The notes below the pieces were generated by a model. That model was not told the DNA's origin and did no database searches. It saw only the letters and a list, made by a program, of their open reading frames with translations. Positions 1-11,987 of a stretch of 64,000 nucleotides of DNA are shown one piece after another (positions within the stretch are counted from its first letter, which is position 1; each line of letters begins with the position of its first letter). Source of the DNA: Charina bottae (Eukaryota; Chordata; Lepidosauria; Squamata; Charinaidae). The translations under genes were made by a program, and so were the position numbers. The stretch is taken from positions 9,291,001-9,355,000 of the forward strand of contig JALMGJ010000015.1 in assembly GCA_023362775.1 (NCBI GenBank), written 5' to 3'.

Positions 1-213
1 TGGAAGGGGCAGTTGGGGCTTACCAGCGCTGAGAGCTTCGGCTGGTTGCGCTGGTGGCCTACGACTGCCCAGGAGGATTGAGAGTGGAAGGATGAATGTA
101 TGGAAGAGACCCCTGCTTAGATCCAGGTTTTCGAGGGATTCGGGAGTGGAGGTGACCGGATCAGGAAACTCTGGGGACTATAATGTGGGCAATCCGATCG
201 AGGTGGTGACGGG

Positions 214-343
214 CAGGAGATACCGTATAGTATCTTTTGTATAGTTTTTAAACTTTCAATTGTTGTAACCTGCCCAGAGTCCCTTGCAAGGGAGATGGGC
301 GGGGAATAAATTGAAATAATAAATAAATAAATAAATAAATACT
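214..343 (+). mobile_element. Short CR1/L2 3'-tail insertion in the 5' UTR of the LINE
   Basis: About 130 bases carry the family 3' motif (CTGCCCAGAGTCCC, then GGGAGATGGGCGG) and an AAATA tail ending near 343. The octamer GTGACGGG occurs just before (206-213) and just after (344-351), which fits a target-site duplication. This reads as a severely 5'-truncated copy of a related LINE, or a SINE using the same tail. An alternative is that 1-343 belongs to a separate element. Confidence 0.5.
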
Positions 344-402
344 GTGACGGGAACCAGAGGACAGGCCATCTTCGGGGAAGGCGCCCCCGGTGTTTAGTAC
401 CC

Positions 403-3304
403 GTGGCGCGTTCCGGTCCTCCGAGTTCAACCCCAAGTTCTGGACAGCGGATCCTCGAGGGCTCCGGCTTTCGACTGCTGCTACTCAATGCCAGGTCAAT
501 AAATAACAAAGCCCCTCTCATAAGTGAACTAATCACGGAGAGAGGGGCTGACCTGGCATATATTACCGAAACCTGGCTGGGCCCAGAGGGAGGAGTAGCC
601 CTCTCAGAGATGTGCCCAGCCGGATTTTGGGTGTGGCACCAGCCGAGAGACCGGGGTAGGGGAGGAGGGGTGGCAGTTATCATCAGAGAATCTTTGGTGG
701 CTTGCTCCACAAGTCTCCGGATGTGAGACCCTGTTTTTCAAGTTGGGTGCCCGAGAACAGTTGGGAGTGTTGCTATTGTACCAGCCTCCCTGCTGCGTAG
801 CAACCTCCCTGCCTGAGCTGCTGGAGGCGGTCTCGGGGTTGGCGGTGGAGTTCCCCAGGCTAATGGTCCTGGGGGATTTTAACTTGCCGTCCCTGGGACG
901 TGCCTCGGAAGCAGCTCGGGAGTTCATGGCTACCATGGCAGCCATGGGCCTGTCCGAGATTATTCGGGACCCGACTCGAGACAGTGGACTCACTCCGGAT
1001 TTGGTTTTCTTGTCAGAGCAATGGCAAAGTGACCTGAGGGGAAAGTTAGAACTATCCCTGTTGTCATGGTCAGATCACGTCCTGATATCTCTATGATTCT
1101 CTTATGCCGCCCCACTCCGCAGGGAGGCAGGACCTATTCGATTGGACCGCCCCCGGCAACTTATGGACCCATTGAGGTTTCAGAGGGAGCTGGGGGTAAT
1201 ACCCGAGGATCTGCTGCACGGTCCAGTGGAGGTACTGGCCGCAACCTGGAATAGGGAGGCGGCCGGTGCCTTGGACAGGATCGCGCCGATGTGACCTCTG
1301 CAGCCCCATTCAACCCGTCACTCCCCGTGGTTTACGGAGGAGCTGAGGGTCTTGAAGAGGGTGAAGAGACGTCTAGAGCGCCGCTGGAGAAAGACGAAGA
1401 CGGAATTGGACCGAACACAATCTAGAGCCGCTATTAAGGCCTACCTTGTGGCGGTAAGAGCAGCGAAACGTGAATATTTATCCGCTCTTATTGCATCCGC
1501 AGAATGCCGTCCGACGGCCCTGTTCAAGATTACTCGATCTCTCTTGGGTAGGGTGGTATCGACCACCCACCTGCAGGGCCATGCGGAAGAATTTTCTGAG
1601 CATCTGCAGGATAAAATCGCTCGGATTCGGTCTAAGTTGGGCTCCATGCATGGAATGCAGTCTGGGGAGATGCCGGGAGAGTGGTCTTGCCCTATTATCT
1701 GGGAACAATTTGATCCTGTTGGACCTGAGGAAGTGGACAGGATCCTTCGAATTGTTAATTCCACCACATGTTATTTAGATCCCTTCCCTTCCTGGCTGGT
1801 GAAATCGGCCAGGGAGGTGACAGGTGGATGGGTCCAGGCTATGATTAATACATCCTTGTTGGAGGGGGTGGTTCCAACTGCCTTCAATGAGGCGTTGGTA
1901 CACCCCCTCCTCAAGAAGCCGTCCCTGGACCCTTCCATCCTGGACAACGTTTGTCCAGTCTCCCACCTTCCCTTTTTGGGAAAAGTGGTTGAGAAAGTGG
2001 TGGCGTTGCAACTTCAAAGGACCCTGGATGAAGCGGATTATCTTGACCCTTTCCAGTCAGGTTTCAGGCCGGGATATGGGATGGAGACTGCATTGGTCGC
2101 GCTTACAGATGATCTCTGGCGGGAGCGGGATGGAAGTAGTGCATCCATCCTGGCTCTCTTGGATCTCTCAGCGGCTTTCGATACCATTGACCATGGTATC
2201 CTTTTGGGGCGGCTTAGGGAGTTGGGGGTGGGTGGCGTAGTTTTGCGCTGGTTAACCTCCTTCCTCCGGGGCCACTCCCAGTCAGTGGTGATAGGGGAGG
2301 AGAGATCCAGCCCGCGTCCACTCCTGTGTGGGGTGCCGCAGGGTTCGGTTCTCTCTCCTCTCCTATTCAACATCTACATGAAACAGCTGGGCGAGGTCAT
2401 CCGACACCATGGGATGAGGTATCATCAGTATGCGGATGATACTCAATTATATATCTCCATCCCTGGTGAAGTAAGTGATGCAGTGTCCACCCTGTCCCAG
2501 TGCCTGGGGGCTGTGAGGGCCTGGATGGGGAACAACAGGCTTCAGTTGAACCCTGGTAAGACCGAGTGGCTGTGGATTGATGGTTTAGCATCTTCGGGGA
2601 AATTATCATCTTTGGTTCTCGATGGGGTAGCACTACCCCGTTCGGAACCGGTGCGTAATCTGGGAGTTCTTCTAGACTCACAACTCCTGCAGGTGGCAGT
2701 CGTGGCTAGGAGGGCTTTTGCACAATTTCAGTTAGTGCGCCAGTTACGCCCATTCCTGGAGCACGACACCCTCCGTACAGTCACTCATGCTCTCGTCATC
2801 TCCCATGTAGATTATTGCAATGCGCTCTACATGGGGCTACCCTTGAAGACTATCCGGAAGCTTCAGCTGGTGCAGAATGCGGCCGCGCGGGCAGTTTTGG
2901 GTGCGCCAAGATCTGCACATGTAACACCGTTGCTCCACGAGCTGCATTGGGTGCCGGTTTCCTTCCGGGTACAATTCAAGGTGTTGGTTATCACCTTTAA
3001 AGCCCTACATGGCATGGGACCAGAATACCTGAGGGACCGTCTTATCCCCATGTTATCGACCCGCCCCACCCGGTCATTCAGAGAGGGCCTACTACGAACC
3101 CCATCAATTAGAGAATGCCATCTGATGGGGTCTAGGAGGCGGGCCTTCTCTGTGACAGCGCCCACTCTATGGAACATCTTGCCCCCACAGTTGAGACAGA
3201 TTTCCTCCCTCCCGACCTTTAGGAAAGAGCGGAAGACCTGGTTCTGCCGCCTGGCATGGGAAGGAGGAAAGGATAGTTCCTCATGGGGGTGGCTAATCCC
3301 CTAA
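403..3304 (+). pseudogene. LINE ORF2: endonuclease plus reverse transcriptase, broken by a frameshift and two stops
   Basis: This frame would encode the enzyme that nicks DNA and copies the LINE RNA at the target. The endonuclease part shows LLLLNARSINNK and ITETWL (403-726), then, in another frame from about 743, LGDFNLP and SWSDHVLI. From there one frame continues to 3304, interrupted only by TGA at 1094-1096 and 1292-1294; the second reads as a likely CGA-to-TGA change at a CpG. The uninterrupted 3' part (1352-3304, 650 codons) holds the palm motif LDLSAAFDTIDH near residue 270, GVPQGSVLSPLLFNIYM near 328 and the catalytic YADD at residues 360-363. The C-terminal region carries SHVDYCNALYMGLP and FRVQFKVLV, typical of CR1/L2 proteins. 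The reverse transcriptase core looks chemically intact, but the copy as a whole is inactive. Confidence 0.85.
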
Positions 3305-3500
3305 TTTTAATGTCCTTCTTTTAATGAATGCCTTCGTCCATCTGGATTTTATAATTATTTATTGTATTGTACTATTGTGGTTTTTTATATATTTTTAGAT
3401 TCTATTCTAACTTATTTATTGTGAACCGCCCAGAGTTCCCCAAGAGGGGAGATGGGCGGTCATATAAATTAATTAAATAAATAAATAAATAAATAAAATA

Positions 3501-5356
3501 GGAGATGTGGATCTGAAAGGAAGGAAATAGTTGTTTCTTCAAGTGAATCAAAGAGGCCACCAAAATACAAGCAGATAGAAATTCTACTTCCACATGCAAG
3601 AGAGACGGTACGGAAGCAAAGAAGCACTTAGAGAAGGAAAAGTCTAATACTTTTTTAAAAAAGGTCATGGTTTGATGACTAGAGAGACCAGAGAGGAACA
3701 GGACCAAAAACATCAAGGATAGTTGGCTGAGAAATGATAAAACCGATCTCTGCAGCTTAAAAAATTGAACAACCCACAAAGAAGTACTGTAGTCAATAAA
3801 GGAAAGTAGAAAGGCAGCATATAATTTCAACCCAGGTTCAAGCAGCCTTGAGACTAAAACACCCTTGATCAGCTTTATGGATGAACCACCCTAAGAATGC
3901 AAATAAGGGTAATCCATTGTTGTTCAATTTTTCTGGACCTCTCAGCAGCACTGAATATTCTCAGCAACTTATCTTGCTAACACTTTTGGCAAGAATGGGA
4001 CTTGAAGAGAGTGATTCAGAGTCCTTCTGGTTTTGTAACATAAAATATGATTCTCCTTTGGATTAGCTGTTGGCCTTTGAAGTTATTCAAATGCCTTTTG
4101 TTATCCTTTGTTGCTTAGCATCTATATGAAGCTATTGGACGAAAAGTTCATATAGTGTACTGGGGTCTCACTGATACATGATGATATTCAGCCTTTTTTT
4201 TTCCTCCCTACTTATCATTTTACTGAGACACTTATTGAGCGCTGAAGTTCAGTAGTAAAGCATCTGTTCTTGTAAACAGGGCACCTTGAATTCAATGCCT
4301 AGCACTTCCAGCTAGGGTGGAAAAATTCCCATCAGAAATTTTGGAAATCCACTGACCAATCAGAGTCACCAACACTGACTCAATGACCCAATGATATAAA
4401 GAAATGTAAGCCGGATTCCTGTGTTCATATTGTTAAATTGGTTTGAAACTGGCCACTGTACCAAAGCATTATGACAAGTACTCCTTTCAACACAGTTACA
4501 TTCTTACTAAAACATGAGTATAAGAAATAGAACTTGGCAGTTTGTGGCAGGAGACTTGCTTATTTCTTCTGTGCTAGATATTGATATGCCCAGAATAATA
4601 ATGTGCTACTTTATCATTTGACTTCTGAAGCCCTTTTAGGTATGGCTTGCCATAGAAATTATGACTCTCTATGACAATTATGAATTTCTAAGTAACTGGT
4701 TTATTAGAGAAACTTATTTTGTATCACACTTCAATTTATATACTGCCATTAAAAAAATGTGAATTATAAAGGCATACCTGCATTCCAAACCTTTTCACTT
4801 AGCAAGAGAACAATTTCAATACTAGATTTAAATTGAGTCCTGGGTGGACGGAATAGTTCTTCATCAAGAAATCTTCGTGTTCACCTACTCCTACACTGCC
4901 TCTGCATAGGGTTGCACCATTCTTAAAGAGCAGGTCTTTAACTTGGGGCTTCTCCTGGATCTGTGGCTCATACAGGAGCAAAGGTGGAGTCTGTGGCCAT
5001 GCCTTTAAAGACTATCTTGAAATTTCAGCTAGTGCACAATGCAGGAGCCCATATGTTAGTGAGAGCTGCATCTTAGGATTACACCCATATTGTGGGCCAT
5101 GCATTGACTGATTGCCGATATACAAGGTATACCAAAAGTCAGGACCTGTAGACAATTTATTATATAAATTACATTAAATGTTCAAATTGGTTGCCATTTC
5201 CTTCTAAATACTTGATATATGACCTTAGAACGTTCTTAAGTACAGCAACAGTTTCTCTGGTGTTCGCAAATTCTAACATGATGGTCTCCTTTAGATTGTC
5301 GATTGGCCCATGGGGCCTGGTTTTTGGTCCACCCTGTATTTTTAAGTACCACTTAT
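3501..5356. other. WWOX intron 5, no recognised feature
   Basis: AT-rich single-copy-looking sequence. I see no coding region, RNA gene or repeat I can name. Short open frames here lack any recognisable motif. Confidence 0.6.
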
Positions 5357-6011
5357 AGGGGAGCCAGTTTGGTCTAGTGGTGAAGGCGCTGGGATAGAAA
5401 CCAGGAGACTGAGAGTTCTAGTCCCGCCTTAGGCATGAAAGCCGGCTGGGTGACCTTGGGCCAGTCCTTGTCTCTCAGCCCTAGGAAGGAGCCAATGGCA
5501 AACCAGGAGACTGAGCGTTCTAGTCCCACCTTCGGCATGAAAGCCGGCTGGGTGACCTTGGGCCAATCCCTGTCTCTCAGCCCTAGGAAGAGCCAATGGC
5601 AAACCAGGAGACTGAGAGTTCTAGTCCCGCCTTAGGCATGAAAGCCGGCTGAGTGACCTTGGGCCAGTCACTCTCTCTCAGCCCTGGGAAGGAGCCAATG
5701 GCAAACCAGGAGACTGAGAGTTCTAGTCCCGCCTTCGGCATGAAAGCCGGCTGGGTGACCTTGGGCCAATCCCTGTCTCTCAGCCCTAGGAAGAGCCAAT
5801 GGCAAACCAGGAGACTGAGAGTTCTAGTCCCGCCTTAGGCGTGAAAGCCGGCTGGGTGACCTTGGGCCAGTCACTCGCTCAGCCCAACTCACCTCACAGG
5901 GTTGCTGTTGTGGGGAAAATAGGAGGAGGGAGGAGTATTAGGTATGTTCGCCGCCTTGAGCTATTTATAAAAATAATAAAGGCAGGATAAAAATTAAATA
6001 AATAAATAAGA
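5357..6011 (+). mobile_element. tRNA-derived SINE with internal minisatellite expansion
   Basis: The head (GGTCTAGTGGTGAAGGCGCTGG, A-box-like, then GAGTTCTAGTCCC, B-box-like) and the phrase GGTGACCTTGGGCCAGTC are typical of a tRNA-derived reptile SINE. The 3' part (5880-6011) has CACCTCACAGGGTTG, a GCCGCCTTGAG motif and an AAATAAAT tail. Between them the middle of the SINE is repeated about five times (separate entry), so the copy is roughly 400 bases longer than a normal one. Confidence 0.75.
5401..5883 (+). repeat. Minisatellite of 101-102 bp units inside a SINE
   Basis: The phrase CCAGGAGACTGAG starts at 5401, 5503, 5604, 5706 and 5807, giving periods of 102, 101, 102 and 101. Units 2 and 4 share CTTCGGCATG, CCAATCCCTG and AAGAGCC, while units 1, 3 and 5 share CTTAGGC and CCAGTC. 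The variants alternate, so a two-unit block of about 203 bp was probably duplicated. Confidence 0.85.
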
Positions 6012-6299
6012 TGTGGGTTATCTACAGAACCATCTTCTCTGAACTGACCATCCCATTCGAGGAGCCCAAGAAGAGATGCTTTGAGTACCTTCTCTTCAGG
6101 AAAACATGGGGAAAGCAGCTTAGAAGCTTTCCTGGTGAGTCTCAGTCCTATGGAATAATTATCCCCAACCCCAAAGCTGAATGGCAGCCATACTTTTAAC
6201 ATTTTGGAAAACTGCAAAACCTGGCTTCCCCACAGAATATTTGAGGCCCAAGATCCTAGTGGCCCAGGACCATTTTTTACCTCTCATTTATGGCTTTAA

Positions 6300-6440
6300 T
6301 TTTATTTATTATTTATTAATTACATTTCTATGACCGCCCATCTCCCCCTCAAGGACGGACTCTGGGCAGTTGGCAACCATAACAACATAATTAAAATACA
6401 ATAAAAATAACAATAAAAATATAAATACAATAAAATCCAA
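6300..6440 (-). mobile_element. CR1/L2 LINE 3'-end fragment
   Basis: Read on the minus strand this gives the family motif (CTGCCCAGAGTCCG, then GGGGGAGATGGGCGG) and an AATA-type tail at the low-coordinate end. It is heavily 5' truncated. Confidence 0.7.
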
Positions 6441-6504
6441 GTGGCCGGTTTTTTATTTTATTTAGGTTAATTTTATTGTTTTATTATTATTTATTATTAT
6501 TATT

Positions 6505-6530
6505 TGTGTGTGTGTGTGTGTGTGTGTGTG
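6505..6530 (+). repeat. (TG)n microsatellite
   Basis: About 13 uninterrupted TG units flanked by TTATTA-rich low-complexity sequence. Confidence 0.9.
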
Positions 6531-6559
6531 TTTGTTTTATTATTTATTATTTAGTTTTA

Positions 6560-6685
6560 TTGTTAGTTGATTTATTTATTTATTTATTCATTTATTTATT
6601 TATTTATCTGTCTCATTTATATAGCCACCCATGTCACCAAATGTCACTCTGGGCAGCATGCAAAAAAAACACATCATAAAAATCT
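6560..6685 (-). mobile_element. Degenerate LINE/SINE 3' tail with TTTA microsatellite
   Basis: A TTTATTTA run is followed by ATATAGCCACCCATGTCACC and CACTCTGGGCAGC. This is the reverse complement of a diverged CR1/L2-type 3' end (CTGCCCAGAG-like, then a GGGTGGCTATATAAAT-like box). Confidence 0.55.
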
Positions 6686-6689
6686 AACA

Positions 6690-7725
6690 ATTAGAAAAGC
6701 GTTCTACAATTAAAAACATGGGGATTTATGGGATTGTCTTATTGCTTAAGATGTTATGCTAGCTGCCTAGAGTTGTGAAAGTAGATAGGATATAAATTTC
6801 ATAAGAAACACCTCTTAACCCATTGGAAGTGTGTTTCCCACTAGAACAATTGATAAAGATTATCATGATTGATTGGTGGGATGACTTTTGCCCTTTAAAT
6901 ATGAAATTCTCTTATCTCACCTAGCAAAACCTTAAGACATTGCTTAGAGTGGCAATAATAAAATGCTACAAACGCAGCAAAAACATGTATACATTGTTTG
7001 TAAAAAAAAAAAAAACACGCAATCACCGCCCCACCCTCCCCTGCAGGAAGAAAATTGAATCTACAGCTATGTATGTGCAGAAACCTGAAAGGTATATATG
7101 AAATTAACAACCTGACTCAAAGGTATTTAAAATGTTATGGCATTGGGGTAATTTGCATTCAAGGAATGCTACCTTTGTAAATGCGAAGTAATGACTGGGC
7201 GTCAAAAAAGAGAACAGGGGCTATTGCAAAAAGAATGTATTTCCAACATGGCAGGATCATTAATGCAGGGGAAACTGCAATTTGCCTGTTGTGCTGCAAC
7301 TTCAGCAGCACAGCAGTTGCTGCATGGTGCAGCTTTCAAATGCTACAGTGCATCCATGCAAGGACTGAGCTAACGAGCACATTTTATTTTAATGAAACTG
7401 TAACAGGTGTATCTTTACCAACAATCAAAATCACACAAAAGAAACCCCCAAATACCTTGAAACTACAACTAGAGGAAACTGCATTACATGAGTTCAGAAT
7501 ACTTGACCAGGCCCAGCGTGCTCTACTCTTGATTGGCAAAGGCTCTGAGGCTCATCACTAGTTCTCTAGTCCTCTTAACGGGAGATGCAAGAGATGCATC
7601 TAAGATCTTCTCATGCAAACCACATGCTCCGATGCAATTGTGACCTTTTCTTTATGACAATTCCAACAGCTCAACTGAAAAGGGGTTATTTTATTTATTA
7701 GGTAAGAAACAAGTCTCCTTTGAAC
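6690..7725. other. WWOX intron 5, no recognised feature
   Basis: AT-rich sequence. A 126-codon open frame near 7181-7561 has no motif, no good start context and no family resemblance, so I treat it as chance. Confidence 0.55.
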
Positions 7726-7727
7726 CA

Positions 7728-7945
7728 AGCTTGATTCCTGGTGATTTTGTGGACACACCTATGCAGTTTTCTTGGTGTTAGGCCAGGAGTGGCTTCCCAC
7801 TGTTTTCCAGGAACATTCATTTTGACTTCCCTAGTCTACCCTACAACTTGATATCCACCACAGAGCTTCCACCCAAGTATTAACCAGGCCCAACCCCGCT
7901 TAGCTTTACAGCCCAAATAAGGCCAACCAGTTCCTGCCACTAGCT
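7728..7945 (-). mobile_element. 5S-rRNA-like SINE, antisense
   Basis: The segment ACCCAAGTATTAACCAGGCCC with CCCGCTTAGCTT (about 7870-7905) is the reverse complement of the internal part of 5S rRNA (GCTAAGCAGGGT, then GGCCTGGTTAGTACTTGG). The flanking part reads, in reverse, as the CATGGGTGTATCCAC-type body that also follows the 5S-like part of the copy at 25760. Diverged and old. Confidence 0.6.
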
Positions 7946-9345
7946 GAGACTTGTTTATGAGGAATAGCAGCAAATGTCCTCTGAAAATCTTGATTAGAGA
8001 TTTGCTTTTCAAATCCACAAGGTGTCACTACAGCTCCACACTAACTAGTCAGAAGCAAATTCAAATCATGGTGCAGAGTCTTGCAATCTTGTTATATAAA
8101 AGGTCCCATCCCTTTAGACTTTGATAATGGGAACTCATTAGTGGGGGACAATAGGTACTAATGAGTAGTTTGCTATTCTAAACACTTGGAATGATACCCA
8201 TCTGACAAAGTGGACACTAAAACCAATTCTATCTGGCACAGTGTACACAGGAAAGTTGAATAGCACTGGTTTTGATTTGTCAAGCATATCTCCCTGCAGA
8301 AATGTTCTCTATCAGCAGTGACACCAAAGAAGAGACAGACTATGATGGCTATCTGCCTTAACCTGGAAGAGACTGACTATGATGGCTATCTGCCTTAACC
8401 TGAATTGCAGAAACATCCACCAGAGGCTGTCCTTTGACAATCTTAAAGGATGACCAGGTATACTGGGAGAAAAAAATACCAGCCTTTCACACACATCAGT
8501 GTATGAAGCTGCAAAAGGTTTAAATTCACCAGGTAGGCTCCAAAAAGACTTGGTTATGCCAAACTTAATGTCCAATATTACTAGCTAGTTTGGGATATTG
8601 ATTTTGACAAGACCTACAGTAATGATCTATGTTTTTGGATCTTTCTCTCTCTGTCTCTCCAGTCTATGAAAAGAAGTAACTTTTCAATCAACCTTAATGT
8701 ACAAAACATATTCAAAAAGACTTGGCAAGGGAAGATCAAAACTGCCCCCCACCCATAATGGACTCTACATTTAGCTATCGGAATTGAACAAAACTATTGG
8801 AAAATATTGGACTAGACGTTATTAGAACAGTCTGGTGAGGAAATATAGTATATTCAGCAGTCTGTGTTTTTAGTAATTGATATTCAAGCCTTGTGTCTTT
8901 TTGCATATGATTTCTGGTCTAGAAGTTTTATAAATATTCTAGTCCTTAAAATGTGCATATAAAATGAAAATTAGAAAAAAATACATACCCGGAAACCTAA
9001 TAATAATATTATTTGTTGGTTATGTAACATTGTGGGTTTCCTCTTTTTTTAAAACAAAGCCTTTTCCTCCAACTTTTTTTCCATGCTGTCTCATGTTTAA
9101 AGTTCAGTAATGCTCAAGGCTCAGTTCACATCTGACCTGATAGACTACCTTCTGAGTTAAAGACACTGCATAGTTATTAAGATGCCGCTGAGGCTGAGGC
9201 TGCTTCAGTTTCTTACACACATTTACTTTCTAAGGCTGAGAATCTCTATTCCGGAAAAATGTGTCATTTCCAAAATCTATGCAACATAACAGGGCCACCT
9301 TGTGGCAAAGCAATTGGCATAAGAATGTCTGCATGAGCACAGAAA
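7946..9345. other. WWOX intron 5, otherwise unremarkable
   Basis: Apart from the small tandem duplication near 8340-8400 I see nothing that can be named. Confidence 0.55.
8338..8402 (+). repeat. 37-bp tandem duplication, two units
   Basis: GACTATGATGGCTATCTGCC begins at 8338 and again at 8375. The 28-base core is identical in both units. Confidence 0.85.
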
Positions 9346-9669
9346 CAGCAAATCCCCAGTTTAAGAACAAACTCCATTCCTAAGTCTTTTCTTAAGTCAA
9401 ATTTGTATGTAAGTTGGAACAGTTATTCAGCATCAGTCAAATGTTTGTCTTAGTATTTAGTATAAATTTACCTTTCTACGGATATAAAACACTTAAAACA
9501 CTTCCAAATACACTAAAACATCTTAAGCATAATAATAGACAAAGTAGCATGGTGCATTTAACCCAAAACATTGTATTTAACTCGAATTTTTAATATAATA
9601 GTCTTTATGGCAGTTCATTCTTAACTAGGAGTCATCCGTAAACCGGGACATGAAACCGGGGACCTGCTG
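9346..9669. mobile_element. Non-autonomous DNA transposon with 17-18 bp inverted termini
   Basis: The left end reads CAGCAAATCCCCAGTTT. The right end, reverse-complemented, reads CAGCAGGTCCCCGGTTT, matching at 14 of 17 positions. The right side abuts TA; the left flank is AA. There is no coding sequence. A TA-targeting superfamily (mariner/pogo-like) is possible, but the family is not identified. Confidence 0.55.
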
Positions 9670-9670
9670 T

Positions 9671-11987
9671 ATTGCTAATTTTCCTGTGATCTCTTGCTTC
9701 GGTTAATAGCAGATACCTTTTCTTTCTTTGAAACAAGAAGGGATGGCAATCGTAAGAGGTATCTGATCCTTGTTTCAAGTAAAATGTTTTTAAAATATTT
9801 GGTGACTCCTGCCAACCAGCTTTTTAAGAACTCCACAACAGAAATGTTCCAGACAGTTGAGTACAAGACACCATCAGGGAAAACAAAATTATGCCTAAAC
9901 CAAGAAACAGTTGATTCATTTCATTTTTTGGGGGTAGGGGGTTAGCAATTACAAATATTCACCATTTTAAAATGTTTGGGGGAGCACTGCAAATACTTCT
10001 ATCTTTATCACTGTGGATTGTCTACTCAAATGCAATTTTGAACAACTGTTTCTTTTGCCTAAGGAGAGTACTTAGGAAGTGTTAAGCATACTTCCAATTA
10101 TTAAGTAAATGGGACAGTTCCATTTAACTCCACAAGACAACAATTTAAGTATCACCTTTGTAACACCAAAGTAGTAAAGTGATACTTACAGCGGTCTTAA
10201 CTGTTTTGTAAAAGATCTACTCTGAAACTGTTCTTAATGGAAGCTGCCATGTATTTTCTTTCAAGGTGTATAAAACCTTGGTAAGTGTTGCTATCAGCAA
10301 AAACGTCTGGCAAGTTTCCTATCTTGCTCTCTCCTTATAAAATGCAGAGTAACAATAATGAAGGGCCAGGTGCATACATGTGTTAGTTATTTTATACAAG
10401 ACCAGCAAAGCTGTCAGTGTGGTCAGCAACCTGAGAAAAATGTAAACTACAAAAAAATTACAGCCCTGCACGGGAAAATCCCCTGAAGTAATTACTGAAG
10501 TTTATTTAGCAGCCTATGCAGGTTCTCTGCTCTTAAGATATTAGGGTTATAATTTGCACTGTGTGGTTCCTCGGGCAACAATGTTTTAAATAATCTACAT
10601 TCTACATCGTCAGAGATTGAAGCCATCAAACTAATTTCCATTTATGACCCTCATCAAATGCATAACAGAAAAATTCATGCAATAGCAGGTGGGGGGGGGG
10701 AACTTACAGGATCTTGCAGAGAACTTTATTGGCACTCGTTGGTGTGACTTTTGCCCTCTTAAATGGACAGAACTTGAAGTTGAAGATCTGTTGGGTGGAT
10801 GTTTTTTTTTCTCCCCTAAGCAGATTCCAGTCTAACTTGCAGACTATATGAAGAGGCAGCATTAGCATTCAATGTAGGACAGCAGAGGGCTGCTTCACGT
10901 GTTATATTTTCTTGATATATACTTGATTAGTTAACGAGATAAAAATGTTTGAAAATGAAGGGACCAGGACTCAACCTGACCCTTCTCCCTTTATGACTGA
11001 GTGAAACTCTGAAGCTGAGTCTCAAATTATTCACCACGCTAGTGGTTTTCCATTTATGTCTTACATCCCACCAGTCAGTCTACCAAAGAGCACAATAGAA
11101 ACAAAAGCCCACTTTTTCAGAGAGAGAGAGAGAGAGATTTACAGACCTCTGTTGTTATCATCATCTTCATCTTCATCAATCATCCAGTTACATATACTTA
11201 CAGGAATGTAACTCCCATTGAACACTATTGGGTTTACAACTAAGTGGATTGGAGCTGAAACTTGGCTGGTTTCTAAGTCTCCAAGATTTGCTTCCTACTT
11301 AGAAAGTTTCTGCATATATTGCTAAAATATGTACCATCAACTGAACCGCAATATTTCTCATGGGACTAATATAAATGAATGTCTCCACCACTATGATAGC
11401 AGTGTTTCACTTGCTTATAAGCTTCACTTTGCAATAGGCAACTCCACCCCCATTGCAAGAAATGGGTCAAGAACATAATCAGTATGCCTAGATCCTATAA
11501 ATATGCTACTGAATAAATTCAAGTTAGAATCCAAGGCAACATGATACTGTAGTCCAGTTTTAAGCATGATGATCAAAACACAGTTTGGATGGTCTGTCTT
11601 TAGTTTCTCTTTCCTGTGACCATGAACTCCACTGAAAACCTCCAGATTTGCAATTATAATTGGTTGAAATACCTATATCTGAAAAACAAAAATAACAAAC
11701 ATAACTTTGGTGCACCAATAATCAGAAACTACAATTTGAAGAGTTCTTAGTTCTGGTTTCGAAGCAAATATAGATTACAATAACCACTGTCTGCAAAGCT
11801 TACTCATAATGGCAAACTATACAGAAAAAAAGTGAATTACAGTATATAATTCTTTCTGGGTCAATGTTTCAGGCTGAGGATTCTGAACTGATCCAGAATA
11901 CAGATCTTGTTGCCACAGGTTAGGTACTTTAAACATTTGTCTTTAAGGTAATTGATACCAATATGCATGTGTGAATAAGTCAAAGAA
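9671..11987. other. WWOX intron 5, no recognised feature
   Basis: AT-rich sequence with short homopolymers (a G run near 10690) and a short AG run near 11122. No coding or repeat family is recognised. Confidence 0.55.

Larger units (their letters stand above)
1..3500 (+). mobile_element. CR1/L2-clade non-LTR retrotransposon (LINE), near full length, 5' end outside the window
   Basis: The element runs through a GC-rich 5' region (1-402), an endonuclease-reverse transcriptase reading frame (403-3304) and a short 3' UTR. The 3' end carries the motif ACCGCCCAGAG, then GATGGGCGG, and an AATA-rich tail at about 3470-3499. The same 3' motif recurs in many short fragments across the window, so this is a source-type copy for an abundant family. 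The apurinic-type endonuclease plus a YADD reverse transcriptase and a microsatellite tail instead of poly(A) place it in the CR1/L2/L3 group; the exact subfamily is not resolved. It lies in WWOX intron 5, antisense to WWOX. The first 213 bases appear to be its 5' UTR, interrupted by a small insertion (214-343). Confidence 0.85.

Noticed and set aside
117..710. Long open frame on the minus strand opposite the LINE
   Set aside because: It is antisense to recognisable endonuclease sequence and includes the AATA tail; no motif.
1441..3177. Several minus-strand frames opposite the reverse transcriptase
   Set aside because: They are by-products of the GC-rich plus-strand coding sequence.
7181..7561. 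126-codon open frame in intron 5
   Set aside because: No family resemblance, no splice or promoter context and no biased codon use visible.
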